The notes under the pieces: model-generated | What the model was told of the DNA's origin: nothing | Seen by the model: the letters and a program-made list of their open reading frames with translations, nothing else | Database searches by the model: none | Program-made: the position numbers and the translations under genes | Shown: in pieces, positions 1 to 9,357 of the stretch | How positions within the stretch are numbered: the stretch's first letter is position 1 | Layout of the letters: the number at the start of each line of letters is the position of its first letter | Assembly (NCBI GenBank): GCA_021154885.1 | Contig: JAJKHS010000001.1 | Span: 1 to 64,000, forward strand | Length of the DNA: 64,000 nucleotides | Source of the DNA: Thermoanaerobaculum sp. | GTDB taxonomy: Bacteria; Acidobacteriota; Thermoanaerobaculia; Multivoradales; UBA5704 | Reading direction: 5' to 3'

Positions 1-158
1 CAGGGCGGGTCGCGCCCCCTCCCGCCCGTCCAGACCCGCCCCTACCCTAGGCTTAAAGTTAGCGCCTATGGGGGCCGGGGGTGAGGCTTCGAAGGGCAGA
101 CCGTATCAACTGGCAAGAACGTGCGTAACGGCCTGCCCTCGCCGGGGTGCCCTCCCCC

Positions 159-1661
159 CTACCGCCGCTTGCTGCGCGAGAAGAAGTCGGCCATGGAGCC
201 GAAGCCGGAGCCGCCAGCCGCCGAGCCCGAGGAGGCGGACGAGGCGCCACGGCCGGCCGGCTCGTACTCTTCCCGGCGGTCGCGGTCCCGGTGGTCATCC
301 CGGCGGTCGTCCCGGTCGCGTTCGCGATCACCGCCGCCGACGGCGGCGATCGACAGTGAGATCCGCCGCCGGGCCGTGTCGACGCCCAGCACCCTCACCT
401 GCACCTCCTGGCCGGGCTGCACCGCCTCCTTGGCGTGGTTCAGCCGGCGTCCGGCGCCGATCTCGCTGATGTGGACCAGCCCCTCGAGGCCGGGGGCCAG
501 CTCGATGAAGGCGCCGAACGACTCGGTGCGCATCACCTTGCCCGTGGTCTCCGTCCCCTCGGGGAAGCGGGACACGGCGTCGCGCCAGGGGTCCTTCTCC
601 AGGGCGCGGCGGGAGAGGGAGATGCGCTCGGGGCGCTTCTCGTCCTTCCCCTTCTCGATCTTGATCACCTGGACCTCGATCTCCTGGCCGACCTGGAAGA
701 CGTCCTGGGGGTGGGCCGTGCGGCTGTGGCCGATCTCGCTGACGTGGAGCATCCCCTCGATGCCGCCGAGGTCGACGAACGCGCCGTAGGTGGTCAGCGA
801 GGTCACCCTGCCATTGAGGATGGCGCCGACCTGGAGCTTCTCGCGGGTCTCGGCGGCCTTCGTCTGCTGCTCCTCTTCGAGCAGGGCGCGGCGGGAGAGC
901 ACGATGTTCGGCCCGCGGCCGCCGCGGTTGCCCTCTTCGAGGCGGGAGACCTTGAACTGCAGCTTCTGGCCCACGAACCGTTGCGGGTCCTCGACGTAGC
1001 GCAGGTCGAGCTGCGACAGCGGACAGAAGGCCCGCATACCGGAGATCTGCACCTCGGCGCCGCCCTTGTTGAGACCGGTGACCAGCCCCTCGACCGGCAG
1101 GCCGCTCTCGTAGGCCTGCTTGATCTCGGCCGAGACCTCGGTGCGCTTGCCCTTGCCGCCGGCCTTGCGCTTGAGCAGCAGAGCGCCCGACTCGGGATCG
1201 GTGCCGGTGACCGTGGCCTCGAGGGTGTCGCCCTCCTTGACCGTGAGGTTGCCCTCGGCGTCCTTCAGCTCGGCGGCCGCGATGCGGCCTTCCGACTTCG
1301 CGCCGAGGTCGACGAAGACCCACTCCTCGCCGATCGAGAGGATCTTGCCGCTGACCTTCCCGCCCACCGCCGGACCCTCGCGCTTCGCCGGCGCCGCCTT
1401 CTCGAACGCGTCCAGGATCTCGCCGAAGCCCTGCTTTTCCTGGGCAGGCGGCTCCTTGATCGGCGGCTTCGGGACCGGTGGCTCCTGGACAGGCGGGTCG
1501 CCAGTTTCTTTCGTCGCCTCAGTGGGCTGAGCGGCGTCCTGTGCCTCCGGAGCGGCGGCCTGTGCCGGCGCTTCCGGAGCTGCCTCTGTCTCCGGAGCGG
1601 CCTGTGTCTCCGGAGTTTCCTGGCTCACGTCCTGTGTTTCCTGGGTGTCCTGATCGTTCAT
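159..1661 (-). CDS. RpsA-like protein with four S1 RNA-binding domains
   Basis: 500 aa. I start at the ATG at 1661 because GGAG lies just upstream; the frame stays open further upstream but reads as low-complexity sequence. After an acidic Pro/Ala/Glu-rich N-terminus (about residues 1-85) come four S1 OB-folds. The third and fourth are the clearest, with GAFVDLGG..GMLHVSEI and GAFIELAPGLEGLVHISEI, each followed by ISLSRRA- or ISLSI-type ends. The C-terminus is an Arg/Asp-rich stretch ending SMADFFSRSKRR. Four S1 repeats are the core of ribosomal protein S1, which binds mRNA at the 30S subunit; E. coli S1 has six repeats. It is either a short S1 or an S1 paralogue acting on RNA. It is divergent from the peptidase gene that starts at 2006. 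Family assignment is firm; the exact ribosomal role is inferred. Confidence 0.88.
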   Translation of the reverse strand: MNDQDTQETQDVSQETPETQAAPETEAAPEAPAQAAAPEAQDAAQPTEATKETGDPPVQEPPVPKPPIKEPPAQEKQGFGEILDAFEKAAPAKREGPAVGGKVSGKILSIGEEWVFVDLGAKSEGRIAAAELKDAEGNLTVKEGDTLEATVTGTDPESGALLLKRKAGGKGKRTEVSAEIKQAYESGLPVEGLVTGLNKGGAEVQISGMRAFCPLSQLDLRYVEDPQRFVGQKLQFKVSRLEEGNRGGRGPNIVLSRRALLEEEQQTKAAETREKLQVGAILNGRVTSLTTYGAFVDLGGIEGMLHVSEIGHSRTAHPQDVFQVGQEIEVQVIKIEKGKDEKRPERISLSRRALEKDPWRDAVSRFPEGTETTGKVMRTESFGAFIELAPGLEGLVHISEIGAGRRLNHAKEAVQPGQEVQVRVLGVDTARRRISLSIAAVGGGDRERDRDDRRDDHRDRDRREEYEPAGRGASSASSGSAAGGSGFGSMADFFSRSKRR

Positions 1662-1744
1662 TTCTTCTCCACTGTTCTTGGGGAGCTTGCTGCCCGGACG
1701 CGTTGCGGTCCAGCGTGCCTGGCTCTTCAGCCGGGCAGGTGAAC

Positions 1745-1761
1745 GCATGAAAAAATCATGC
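1745..1761. promoter_or_regulatory. Perfect inverted repeat in the divergent intergenic region
   Basis: GCATGA and TCATGC arms flank a run of five A in the 344-nt gap between the divergent S1 gene and the M28 peptidase gene. It could be an operator or a small RNA hairpin. No other clear element was seen in this gap, which must hold promoters for both genes. Confidence 0.3.
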
Positions 1762-2005
1762 CCACTGTGCCTGGGGTTGCAACGCCTGCGAGCCGTCCGG
1801 AATTCCGGGCAAATCCTCCCCGGGGGAGCGGGGTTCCGTTCCACCCCGCCTCGCTCTTGGGTGTGCGTGCCGACGCCGCCGCCGGCCGCGGTGCGGGGCT
1901 GAACGGAGCCCCGCTGCGAAGACCCCCTGTGCGGAGCCTCCGTTTTCGATGCAGAATAGCAGGCGCCCGGCGTCCCGCCAAACTTTGCGACTCGAGAGGA
2001 AAGAG

Positions 2006-4798
2006 ATGATGCGCCCATTCGTTGTGCCCTTCCTGCTGGCCGGCCTCCTTGGCTCCAGCCTCGCGACCGCTGCGGAGGACACCCTCCATCCTCTGAAGGT
2101 GCCGCCACTCGATCCCCGCGAGTCGCACCTCAGCGGTCTGATCCAGCTCACCCATCGCGGCGAGAACGCCGAGGCCTACTGGTCGCCGGACGGCACGGAG
2201 CTCATCCTCCAGTCGACCCGTCCGCCCTACGCCTGCGACCAGATCTTCCGCCAGCGTGCCGACGGCACCGGCGAGCCCGTCCTGGTCTCGACCGGCAAGG
2301 GGCGCACCACCTGCTCGTACTTCACGGCCGACGGCAGGCGGGTCCTCTTCTCCTCGACCCACGCCGCCGGTCCCGAGTGCCCGCCGAACCCGGACCGTTC
2401 CCATGGCTACGTCTGGGCCATCTATCCCACCTACGAGATCTACAGCGCGAAGCCGGACGGCTCGGATCTCGTCCGCCTGACCGACAACCAGGCCTACGAC
2501 GCCGAGTCCACCGTCTGCGCCAAGGACGGCGCGGTGATCTTCACCTCCACCCGCGACGGCGACCTCGACCTCTACCGCATGGACGCCGACGGCAGGAACG
2601 TCAAGCGGCTGACGGACACCCCGGGCTACGACGGCGGCGCCTTCTTCTCGCCGGACTGCAAGAAGATCGTCTGGCGCGCCTCGCGCCCCAAGCCGGGACC
2701 GGAGCTGGAGGAGTACAAGCGCCTCCTCGCCCAGGGCCTGGTGCACCCCACCCAGCTCGAGATCTGGACCGCCAACGCCGACGGCAGCGATGCCCGCCAG
2801 GTGACCTACCTCGGCGCGGCGTCGTTCGCGCCGTCGTTCTTCCCCTCCGGCGACCGTCTCCTCTTCTCCTCCAACTACGGCGATCCCAAGGGGCGGGAGT
2901 TCGACATCTGGGCCATCAACACCGACGGCACCGATCTCGAGCGGATCACCTGGACCGCCGGCTTCGACGGTTTCCCCCTGTTCTCGCCGGACGGCACGCG
3001 CCTCGCCTTCTCCTCGAACCGCAACCAGAGCGAGCCGGGGGAGACGGACGTCTTCGTGGCCCGCTGGGTGGACCGCCCGGCGGTCGCCAACGCGGCTTCC
3101 GGTCCTTCCCTGACCGCGGCGGCCGAGCGCTTCCGCGACGACGTGCGCTGGCTGGCCGACGACGAGCGGGAGGGGAGGGGGATCGGCACGGAAGGGCTCG
3201 ACGAGACGTCGCGCTGGCTGGCCCGCCGCTTCCGCGAGCTGAGCCTTGAGTCGGCGGGGGGAGAGGGCTACTTCCAGAGCTTCGAGGTGCCGGTGGCGGT
3301 GGCGGCGAAGCCGGGCACGGCCGTGGCCGTGGATGGCGTGGCGGTGGCGCGCGACGCTTTCCAGCCCGCCGCCTTCTCCAGCAGCGGCCAGGCCGCCGGC
3401 CCCGTGGTGGCCGCCGGCTACGGCATCACCGCCTCCGAGCTGGGGATCGACGACTACAAGGGGGTCGAGGCCAAGGGGAAGATCGTCGTCGTCCGCCGCT
3501 TCACCCCCGAGGGGGGGCCGTTCGCCCAGAAGGACGCGGAGCAGCGCTACGGCGACCTGCGCTACAAGGCCTGGAACGCCCGCGAGCACGGCGCGGCCGG
3601 GCTGATCATCGTCGATTCGCCCGCGGGTACCCCGGGGAACACCACGCCGCCGGCCGAGGCGCCGCTGCCGAGCCTCGCCGTCGACCGCACCGAGGCCGCC
3701 GGCGGCGACGCCGGCCTGCCGGTGGTGACCCTCAAGCGGGACACCGGCGTGAAGCTCTTCGCGGGCAGCCACCAGGCCAGCCTGAAGATCGACCTCGAAC
3801 GCCAGACCAAGCCCGCCATCAACGTGGTGGGCGTCATCCGGGCCGCCGCGACGGACCGCCTGCCGGGAGCGGTGCTGGTGGGCGCTCACTACGACCATCT
3901 GGGGCTCGGCGGTTCCGGCTCCGGCTCGCTCGCCCCCGACTCCCACGAGGTCCACAAGGGTGCCGACGACAACGCCTCGGGCACCGCCGCCCTGCTGGAG
4001 GTGGCGCGACAGCTCGCCGCCGGGCGGACGCACCTGCACCGGGACGTCTACCTCGTGGCCTTCTCGGGCGAGGAGGCCGGCGTCCTGGGCTCCACCGCCT
4101 TCACCCGCAAGCCGCCGGCGGGGCTCAAGCTCGCCGATCTCGTGGGCATGCTCAACATGGACATGGTGGGCCGGCTACGGGGCAACCAGGTCGCCGTGCT
4201 CGGCGGCGAGTCGGCAGAGGAGTGGAAGCAGATCGTACCGCCGGTCTGCGACCACGACGGCATTGTCTGCACGCTCTCGGGGGACGGCTACGGTCCCTCG
4301 GACCACAGCTCGTTCTATGCCGCCGGGGTGCCGGTGCTCCACTTCTTCACCGGCGCCCACGAGGACTACCACAAGCCCTCGGACGACGCCGCCAAGATCA
4401 ACGCCGCGGGAGGCGCCCGCGTCGCCGCCCTGGTGGCCGACGTCGCCGAGACGCTCGCGAACGAGCCCGGGCGCCCCACCTACAAGAGCGCGCCCTCGCC
4501 CGCGCCGCGGGGGGACTCGCGCTCCTACGGCGCCTCCCTCGGCACCGTGCCCGACTACGCCGGCGACGGCCGCCCCGGCGTGCTGCTGGCCGGCGTGCGT
4601 CCGGGGAGCGGAGCCGAGCAGGCCGGCATCCAGCGCGGCGACCTGCTGGTGGAGCTGGGAGGCAAGGAGATCCGAGACATTCACGATTTCATGTACGTCC
4701 TCCAGCGCGCCAAACCCGGAGACAAGACCACCGCCGTCGTCGTCCGGGACGGCGAGCGGAAAACCGTCGAGGTGACGTTCGGGACCAGCCGGCGGTAA
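2006..4798 (+). CDS. Secreted TolB-propeller / M28 metallopeptidase / PDZ protein
   Basis: 930 aa. The start at 2006 follows GAGAGGAAAG and gives a clear signal peptide (MMRPFVVPFLLAGLLGSS..ATAA). Residues of about 30-350 carry TolB/PD40 propeller repeats (YWSPDGTELILQSTR, FFSPDCKKIVW, LFSPDGTRLAFSSNR). A protease-associated-like region follows, then an M28 aminopeptidase domain with the zinc-ligand pattern: GAHYDHLG, GADDNASG, SGEEAGVLG, NMDMVG and a late HEDYHKPSD. A PDZ domain closes the protein (GSGAEQAGIQRGDLLVELGG). M28 enzymes are di-zinc exopeptidases; the combination with propeller and PDZ suggests periplasmic or extracellular peptide degradation. It is monocistronic by spacing, with a 689-nt gap downstream. 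Confidence 0.9.
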   Translation: MMRPFVVPFLLAGLLGSSLATAAEDTLHPLKVPPLDPRESHLSGLIQLTHRGENAEAYWSPDGTELILQSTRPPYACDQIFRQRADGTGEPVLVSTGKGRTTCSYFTADGRRVLFSSTHAAGPECPPNPDRSHGYVWAIYPTYEIYSAKPDGSDLVRLTDNQAYDAESTVCAKDGAVIFTSTRDGDLDLYRMDADGRNVKRLTDTPGYDGGAFFSPDCKKIVWRASRPKPGPELEEYKRLLAQGLVHPTQLEIWTANADGSDARQVTYLGAASFAPSFFPSGDRLLFSSNYGDPKGREFDIWAINTDGTDLERITWTAGFDGFPLFSPDGTRLAFSSNRNQSEPGETDVFVARWVDRPAVANAASGPSLTAAAERFRDDVRWLADDEREGRGIGTEGLDETSRWLARRFRELSLESAGGEGYFQSFEVPVAVAAKPGTAVAVDGVAVARDAFQPAAFSSSGQAAGPVVAAGYGITASELGIDDYKGVEAKGKIVVVRRFTPEGGPFAQKDAEQRYGDLRYKAWNAREHGAAGLIIVDSPAGTPGNTTPPAEAPLPSLAVDRTEAAGGDAGLPVVTLKRDTGVKLFAGSHQASLKIDLERQTKPAINVVGVIRAAATDRLPGAVLVGAHYDHLGLGGSGSGSLAPDSHEVHKGADDNASGTAALLEVARQLAAGRTHLHRDVYLVAFSGEEAGVLGSTAFTRKPPAGLKLADLVGMLNMDMVGRLRGNQVAVLGGESAEEWKQIVPPVCDHDGIVCTLSGDGYGPSDHSSFYAAGVPVLHFFTGAHEDYHKPSDDAAKINAAGGARVAALVADVAETLANEPGRPTYKSAPSPAPRGDSRSYGASLGTVPDYAGDGRPGVLLAGVRPGSGAEQAGIQRGDLLVELGGKEIRDIHDFMYVLQRAKPGDKTTAVVVRDGERKTVEVTFGTSRR

Positions 4799-4893
4799 AC
4801 CCTCCCCGGGTCCTCCAAGGGTTCCCCTCCGGGCCCCCTGGGACCGCCGGCGTCCCGCCGGCCTCGTCGCAGCCGCAGGCTGCGACGACTCCC

Positions 4894-5187
4894 GCCGGGC
4901 CAGCGATGACCGCTGCCGCGGCAGCAACGACTGCTGCCATGGCAGCGACGACCGCTGCCGAGCCAGCGACGACCGCTGCCGCGGCAGCAACGACTGCTGC
5001 CATGGCAGCGATGACTGCTGTCGACCCAGCGACGACTGCTGCCGTGGCAGCGATGACTGCTGCCGACCCAGCGACGACTGCTGCCGAGCCAGCAACGACT
5101 GCTGCCGCGGCAGCAACGACTGCTGCCGAGCCAGCGACGACTGCTGCCATGGCAGCGATGGCTGCTGCCGCGGCAGCAGCGACTCCG
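4894..5187. repeat. 21-nt minisatellite, about 14 units
   Basis: Fourteen consecutive 21-nt units begin at 4894 and every 21 nt to 5167 (the last one degenerate). The unit pattern is GCCRNNSCAGCRACGACTGCT with variants. Many junctions form perfect palindromes, GCTGCCGCGGCAGC or GCTGCCATGGCAGC. Because the period is a multiple of three, several frames on both strands stay open, which gives spurious ORFs. It sits alone in the gap between the M28 peptidase and the DUF885 pair. Confidence 0.95.
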
Positions 5188-5252
5188 CTCGCCCAAGGCG
5201 CTCGGGCTCCATCCCCAGTACAATCTGCATCAATGTCTGCGACAACGCCTGA

Positions 5253-5274
5253 CCCGCCCGCGGAGGCGGGCGGG
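5253..5274. terminator. GC-only hairpin upstream of the DUF885 pair
   Basis: A perfect 9-bp stem (CCCGCCCGC with GCGGGCGGG) closes a 4-nt loop. There is no T tract, so it is only terminator-like. The rest of 5188-5487 shows nothing else recognisable. Confidence 0.3.
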
Positions 5275-5487
5275 CATCGCCCCGTCATAGGTCATCGTCG
5301 TTCGGAGGCTGTACCCGCCCCGAGAGACGTCCCGCCGTCCAGGGCCTGCGATGGGTATCGTGAACGGGCTGGGAACGTCTCTACCACCTTCGCTGGACGG
5401 TGATGGTCCTGCAACCTCCACCTCGCGTCTCCCGTACAATCCCCCAAGCCGTGGTGTGTCCATCTGGATTCCCGATAGAAAGGCCTT

Positions 5488-7344
5488 ATGAAAAATCTGT
5501 TCCTCTTGTCCTCCGTCTGTCTGCTTTCCGCAATGACCGCAATGACCGCAATGACAGCGACCGCCGCCTCGGCCGCCGTGGCGCCGGACCTCGTCGAGTA
5601 CGCCCACAGGTTCGAGCAGTTCCCCGCCACCAAGGGGCAGGGGAGCGAGAGCGCGCGGCTGCAGAAGCTGTTCGACCTCTCGTGGGAATTCACCATGCAC
5701 GCCTCGCCGGAGTTCGCCACCTTCGTGGGCTATCCAGGGCTCAACGACCGCTGGTCCGATTCGTCGTTCGAGGCCATAGAGTTCGGCCGTGCCCTCAATC
5801 CCAAGATCCTGAAAGCCCTGGATTCCATCGACCGGTCGAAGCTCACGCCGGCCGAGCAGGTCAACTACGACCTGGCCCACCGGCGCGTGGAGCGGGGGAT
5901 GGAGGGCAGCAAGTTCCATGGCGAGTACCTGCAGATCAATCAGGTGAGCGGCCCGCATCAGGAGATCCCTCAGCTCCTGGCGGCCATGCCGGTCAACAAC
6001 GTCAAGGATTACGAGAACGTCATCGCCCGCTTGAAGGGAATCCCCACGGTGATCGACCAGACGATCGCCCTTTTGAACAAGGGGCTTATGGAGGGGATCA
6101 CGCCGCCGCGGGTCACCCTGCGCGACGTCCCGGCCCAGGTGGGGAACCTGCTGGTGGACGATCCCCTGAAGAGCCCCCTGCTGCGGGCCTTTCAGAAATT
6201 CCCGGCGAGCATCCCCGCGGCGGAGCAGGAGCGGCTCAAGGGCGAGGCCGTCAAGGCGTTCGACGAGCGGGACGTGCCGGCGTTCCGCAAGCTCCAGAGC
6301 TATCTCGCCAACACTTATCTGCCGGCCTCGCGCGACACCATCGCCATGGGCGACCTGCCGAACGGCAAGGCCTGGTACGCCTTCAACGTCCGCAACAGGA
6401 CCACCACCAACCTGACGCCGGAGCAGATCCACCAGATCGGCCTCTCCGAGGTGAAGCGCATCCGCAAGCAGATGGACGATCTCATCGCCGCGACCGGCTT
6501 CAAGGGGAGCTTCGAGGAGTTCCTCACCTTCCTGCGCACCGATCCACGCTTCTTCTACGACAAGCCGGAGGATCTGCTGACCGGCTACCGGGACATCGCC
6601 AAGCGCATCGATCCCGGGCTGGTGAAGCTCTTCGGCAGGCTGCCGCGGCTGACCTACGGGGTGATCCCCGTGCCCTCCTACTCCGAGAAGTCGCAGACCA
6701 CGGCCTATTACGACAACGGCTCGCTGGCGGCGGGCCGGCCGGGGTACTTCTACGCCAACACCTACGACCTCAAATCGCGGCCGAAGTGGGAGATGGAGGC
6801 CCTCACCCTGCACGAGGCCGTGCCGGGCCATCACCTCCAGCTCTCGATCGCCCAGGAGCTCGAGAACGTCCCCGAGTGGCGCCGCCACGACGACTACACG
6901 GCTTTCGTCGAAGGCTGGGGGCTCTACGCCGAGAGCCTCGGGGGCGACCTCGGCCTCTACGAGGACCCCTACTCGAAATTCGGCCAGCTCACCTACGAGG
7001 TCTGGCGGGCGATCCGCCTGGTGGTGGACACCGGCATGCACGACATGGGCTGGACCCGCCAGCAGGCGATCGACTATTTCAAGGCCAACGCCGCCAAGAC
7101 CGAGCACGACATCGAGGTCGAGGTGGACCGCTACATCGTCTGGCCCGGGCAGGCCCTGGCTTACAAGCTCGGCGAGCTGAAGATCAAGGAGCTGCGGGCC
7201 TATACCGAGAAGGAGCTGGGGCCGAAGTTCGACGTCCGCGCCTTCCACGACCACGTGCTCGGCAACGGCGCCCTGCCGCTCGACCTGCTGGAGAAAAACG
7301 TCAAGGCGTGGGTGGCGGAGGAGAAGGCCAAGGGAGGGAAGTAG
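5488..7344 (+). CDS. DUF885 family secreted protein (first copy)
   Basis: 618 aa with an ATG preceded by GAAAGG. The signal peptide contains a repeated Met-Thr-Ala run encoded by a short in-frame DNA repeat (MTAMTAMTATAASA). The mature part is full-length DUF885. Its metallopeptidase-like motif LHEAVPGHHLQ (about residue 445) and EGWGLYAESLG (about residue 475) supply the His/Glu residues expected of a gluzincin-like zinc site. DUF885 proteins are mostly uncharacterised and presumed peptidases. The next gene starts one base after this stop and is a clear paralogue, so the two are co-transcribed. Family confidence is high; the substrate is unknown. Confidence 0.9.
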   Translation: MKNLFLLSSVCLLSAMTAMTAMTATAASAAVAPDLVEYAHRFEQFPATKGQGSESARLQKLFDLSWEFTMHASPEFATFVGYPGLNDRWSDSSFEAIEFGRALNPKILKALDSIDRSKLTPAEQVNYDLAHRRVERGMEGSKFHGEYLQINQVSGPHQEIPQLLAAMPVNNVKDYENVIARLKGIPTVIDQTIALLNKGLMEGITPPRVTLRDVPAQVGNLLVDDPLKSPLLRAFQKFPASIPAAEQERLKGEAVKAFDERDVPAFRKLQSYLANTYLPASRDTIAMGDLPNGKAWYAFNVRNRTTTNLTPEQIHQIGLSEVKRIRKQMDDLIAATGFKGSFEEFLTFLRTDPRFFYDKPEDLLTGYRDIAKRIDPGLVKLFGRLPRLTYGVIPVPSYSEKSQTTAYYDNGSLAAGRPGYFYANTYDLKSRPKWEMEALTLHEAVPGHHLQLSIAQELENVPEWRRHDDYTAFVEGWGLYAESLGGDLGLYEDPYSKFGQLTYEVWRAIRLVVDTGMHDMGWTRQQAIDYFKANAAKTEHDIEVEVDRYIVWPGQALAYKLGELKIKELRAYTEKELGPKFDVRAFHDHVLGNGALPLDLLEKNVKAWVAEEKAKGGK

Positions 7345-7345
7345 C

Positions 7346-9178
7346 ATGAGCCGCCCCGCCCTGCTGGCGATCTCCGCCCTCCTGCTGGCGGCCGCGATCC
7401 CGTCGGCCGCCTCCGCGGCCGTGCCGCCGGACCTCGCCGAATCGTCGCGGCAGCTCGAGCAGTTCCCGTCTTCCAAGGGGCAGGGGAGCGAGAGCGAGCG
7501 GCTGAAGCGGTTTTTCGACCTCTACTGGCTCACCAAGATGCGCGAGTCCCCCGAGTACGCCACCTACATCGGCTACCCGGGTCTCGACGACCGCCTGGGC
7601 GACGCCTCGCCCGAGACGATCGAGCTCGCCCGCCTCATCGCTCACCAGGAGCTGGCGGCCCTCTCCTCGATCGACCATTCGCGCCTGACGCCGGCCGAGC
7701 AGAACGACTACGACCTCGCGCGCTGGCGCCTGGAGCAGGCGATCGAAGGCGAGAGGTTCCACCCCGACTACCTGCTCGTCCATCAATTGGGCGGCATTCA
7801 TCAGGACATCGTGGACCTTCTGGCGGCCATGCCGGCCCGCAACGTCCAGGACTTCGAGAACCGGCTCGCCCGCCTGCGCGCCTTCCCCACGGCCGTCGAT
7901 CAGACGATCGCGCTGCTCGGCCAGGGGCTCAAGGCGGGGATCACGCCGCCGCGGGTGACGCTGCGCGACGTGCCCGCGCAGATCCAGGCCCTGCTCACCG
8001 ACGAGCCCTTGAAGAGCGCCGTCCTGGAGTCTTTCCAGAAGATGCCCGAGACGATCTCCGCCGCGGACCGCGAGCGGCTCCGGCGCGAGGCGTCCCGAGT
8101 CTTCCAGGAGGGAGCGGCGCCGGCCCTGCGCAAGCTGCACGACTATCTCGTCAGGACCTACGTCCCGGGCGCCCGCGAGACGACGGCGATGAGCGACCTG
8201 CCCGACGGCCGGGCCTGGTACGCCTACAACGTACGGGTCGGAACCACGACAGATCTCACTCCCGAGCAGATCCACCAGCTCGGCCTCGCCGAGGTGAAGC
8301 GCATCCGCCAGGAGATGGACGCGCTGATCGCCGCCACCGGTTTCAAAGGGAGCTTCGAGGAGTTCTGCAGATTCCTGCGCACCGATCCGCGCTTCTTCTA
8401 CGACAAGCCGGAGGATCTGGTCGCCGGTTACCGGGACATCACGAAGCGGATCGATCCCGAGCTGATCAAGCTTTTCGGCCGGCTGCCGCGGCTCCCCTAC
8501 GGCGTCACCGCCGTGCCGGACTATGACGCGAAGTCGCAGACCACTGGCTACTACGCCAACGGCTCGCTGGCGGCCGGCCGGCCGGGCTGGTTCAACGTCA
8601 ACACCTACGATCTCAAGTCCCGTCCGAAGTGGGAGATGGAGGACCTCGCCCTGCACGAGTCGGTGCCGGGGCACCACGTCATGTACTCGCTCATCGAGGA
8701 GCTCGGCGAGCTGCCGGCGTGGCGCAAGTGGGACGTCTACCCCGCCATGTCGGAGGGCTGGGCGCTCTACGCCGAGAGCCTGGGGAGCGAGCTCGGGCTC
8801 TACAAAGACCCGTATTCCAAGTTCGGCCAGCTCGCCGCCGAGATGTGGCGGGCGATCCGTCTGGTGGTGGACACCGGGCTGAACGTTTTCGGCTGGACCC
8901 GCCAGCAGGCGCTCGACTATGCCAAGGCCAACTCCGCGAAGCCCGAGCACGACATCGTGGTCGAGGTGGACCGTTACATCGTCTGGCCGGGTGGCGCCGT
9001 GGTCTACAAGATCGGCGAGCTGAAGATCAAAGAGCTGCGCGCCTACGCCCAGAAAGAGCTGGGACCGAAGTTCGATATCCGCGCCTTCCACGACCACGTC
9101 CTGGGCAGCGGCCAACTGCCGCTGGCGCTGCTGGAGAAGAGCGTCAAGGGGTGGGTGGCGGCGGAGAAGGGGAAGTAG
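7346..9178 (+). CDS. DUF885 family secreted protein (second copy)
   Basis: 610 aa, starting directly behind the first copy with GGGAGGGAAG as ribosome site. The signal peptide is MSRPALLAISALLLAAAI..SAAS. It keeps LHESVPGHHVMY and EGWALYAESLGSELGLY and aligns with the upstream paralogue along its whole length, including long near-identical blocks such as FYDKPEDL and PYSKFGQL. The pair is a tandem duplication. The differing HE(A/S)VPGHH(L/V) surroundings suggest different peptide preferences, which is inference. Confidence 0.9.
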   Translation: MSRPALLAISALLLAAAIPSAASAAVPPDLAESSRQLEQFPSSKGQGSESERLKRFFDLYWLTKMRESPEYATYIGYPGLDDRLGDASPETIELARLIAHQELAALSSIDHSRLTPAEQNDYDLARWRLEQAIEGERFHPDYLLVHQLGGIHQDIVDLLAAMPARNVQDFENRLARLRAFPTAVDQTIALLGQGLKAGITPPRVTLRDVPAQIQALLTDEPLKSAVLESFQKMPETISAADRERLRREASRVFQEGAAPALRKLHDYLVRTYVPGARETTAMSDLPDGRAWYAYNVRVGTTTDLTPEQIHQLGLAEVKRIRQEMDALIAATGFKGSFEEFCRFLRTDPRFFYDKPEDLVAGYRDITKRIDPELIKLFGRLPRLPYGVTAVPDYDAKSQTTGYYANGSLAAGRPGWFNVNTYDLKSRPKWEMEDLALHESVPGHHVMYSLIEELGELPAWRKWDVYPAMSEGWALYAESLGSELGLYKDPYSKFGQLAAEMWRAIRLVVDTGLNVFGWTRQQALDYAKANSAKPEHDIVVEVDRYIVWPGGAVVYKIGELKIKELRAYAQKELGPKFDIRAFHDHVLGSGQLPLALLEKSVKGWVAAEKGK

Positions 9179-9211
9179 GCGCCCCTACGGGGCGGGCCCT
9201 CACTCTCCCAA

Positions 9212-9357
9212 CCCTCTCTCTCCCAGCCTCCCCCCCGGCCGCCGGGAGAGAGAGGGCTAAAACCGTGCCTTTTTTTGGTCTTTCTTCAGACTAACCACTC
9301 CCTCTTCTCCCGGCGGTCGGGGGGGAGGCTGGGAGAAGAGGGCCGGGGTGATGAGGG
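9212..9357. repeat. Dispersed palindromic repeat, copy A (two hairpins)
   Basis: Two hairpins lie in tandem. The first has 13-bp arms CCCTCTCTCTCCC/GGGAGAGAGAGGG (9212-9224 and 9244-9256). The second has 12-bp arms CCCTCTTCTCCC/GGGAGAAGAGGG (9300-9311 and 9331-9342). Bases 9288-9357 match 18098-18167 with about two differences, and related sequence recurs in reverse orientation near 27.6 and 46.75 kb. It lies between convergent genes and encodes the last residues and stop of the DUF4344 gene. Confidence 0.9.

Noticed and set aside
1662-2108. N-terminal extension of the S1-domain protein
   Set aside because: A good ribosome site lies before the ATG at 1661, and the upstream frame overlaps the divergent signal-peptide region with no domain content.
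4175-5245. Minus-strand Gln/Ser-rich repeat protein
   Set aside because: It is the 21-nt minisatellite read through plus antisense of the M28 gene; other frames are equally open.
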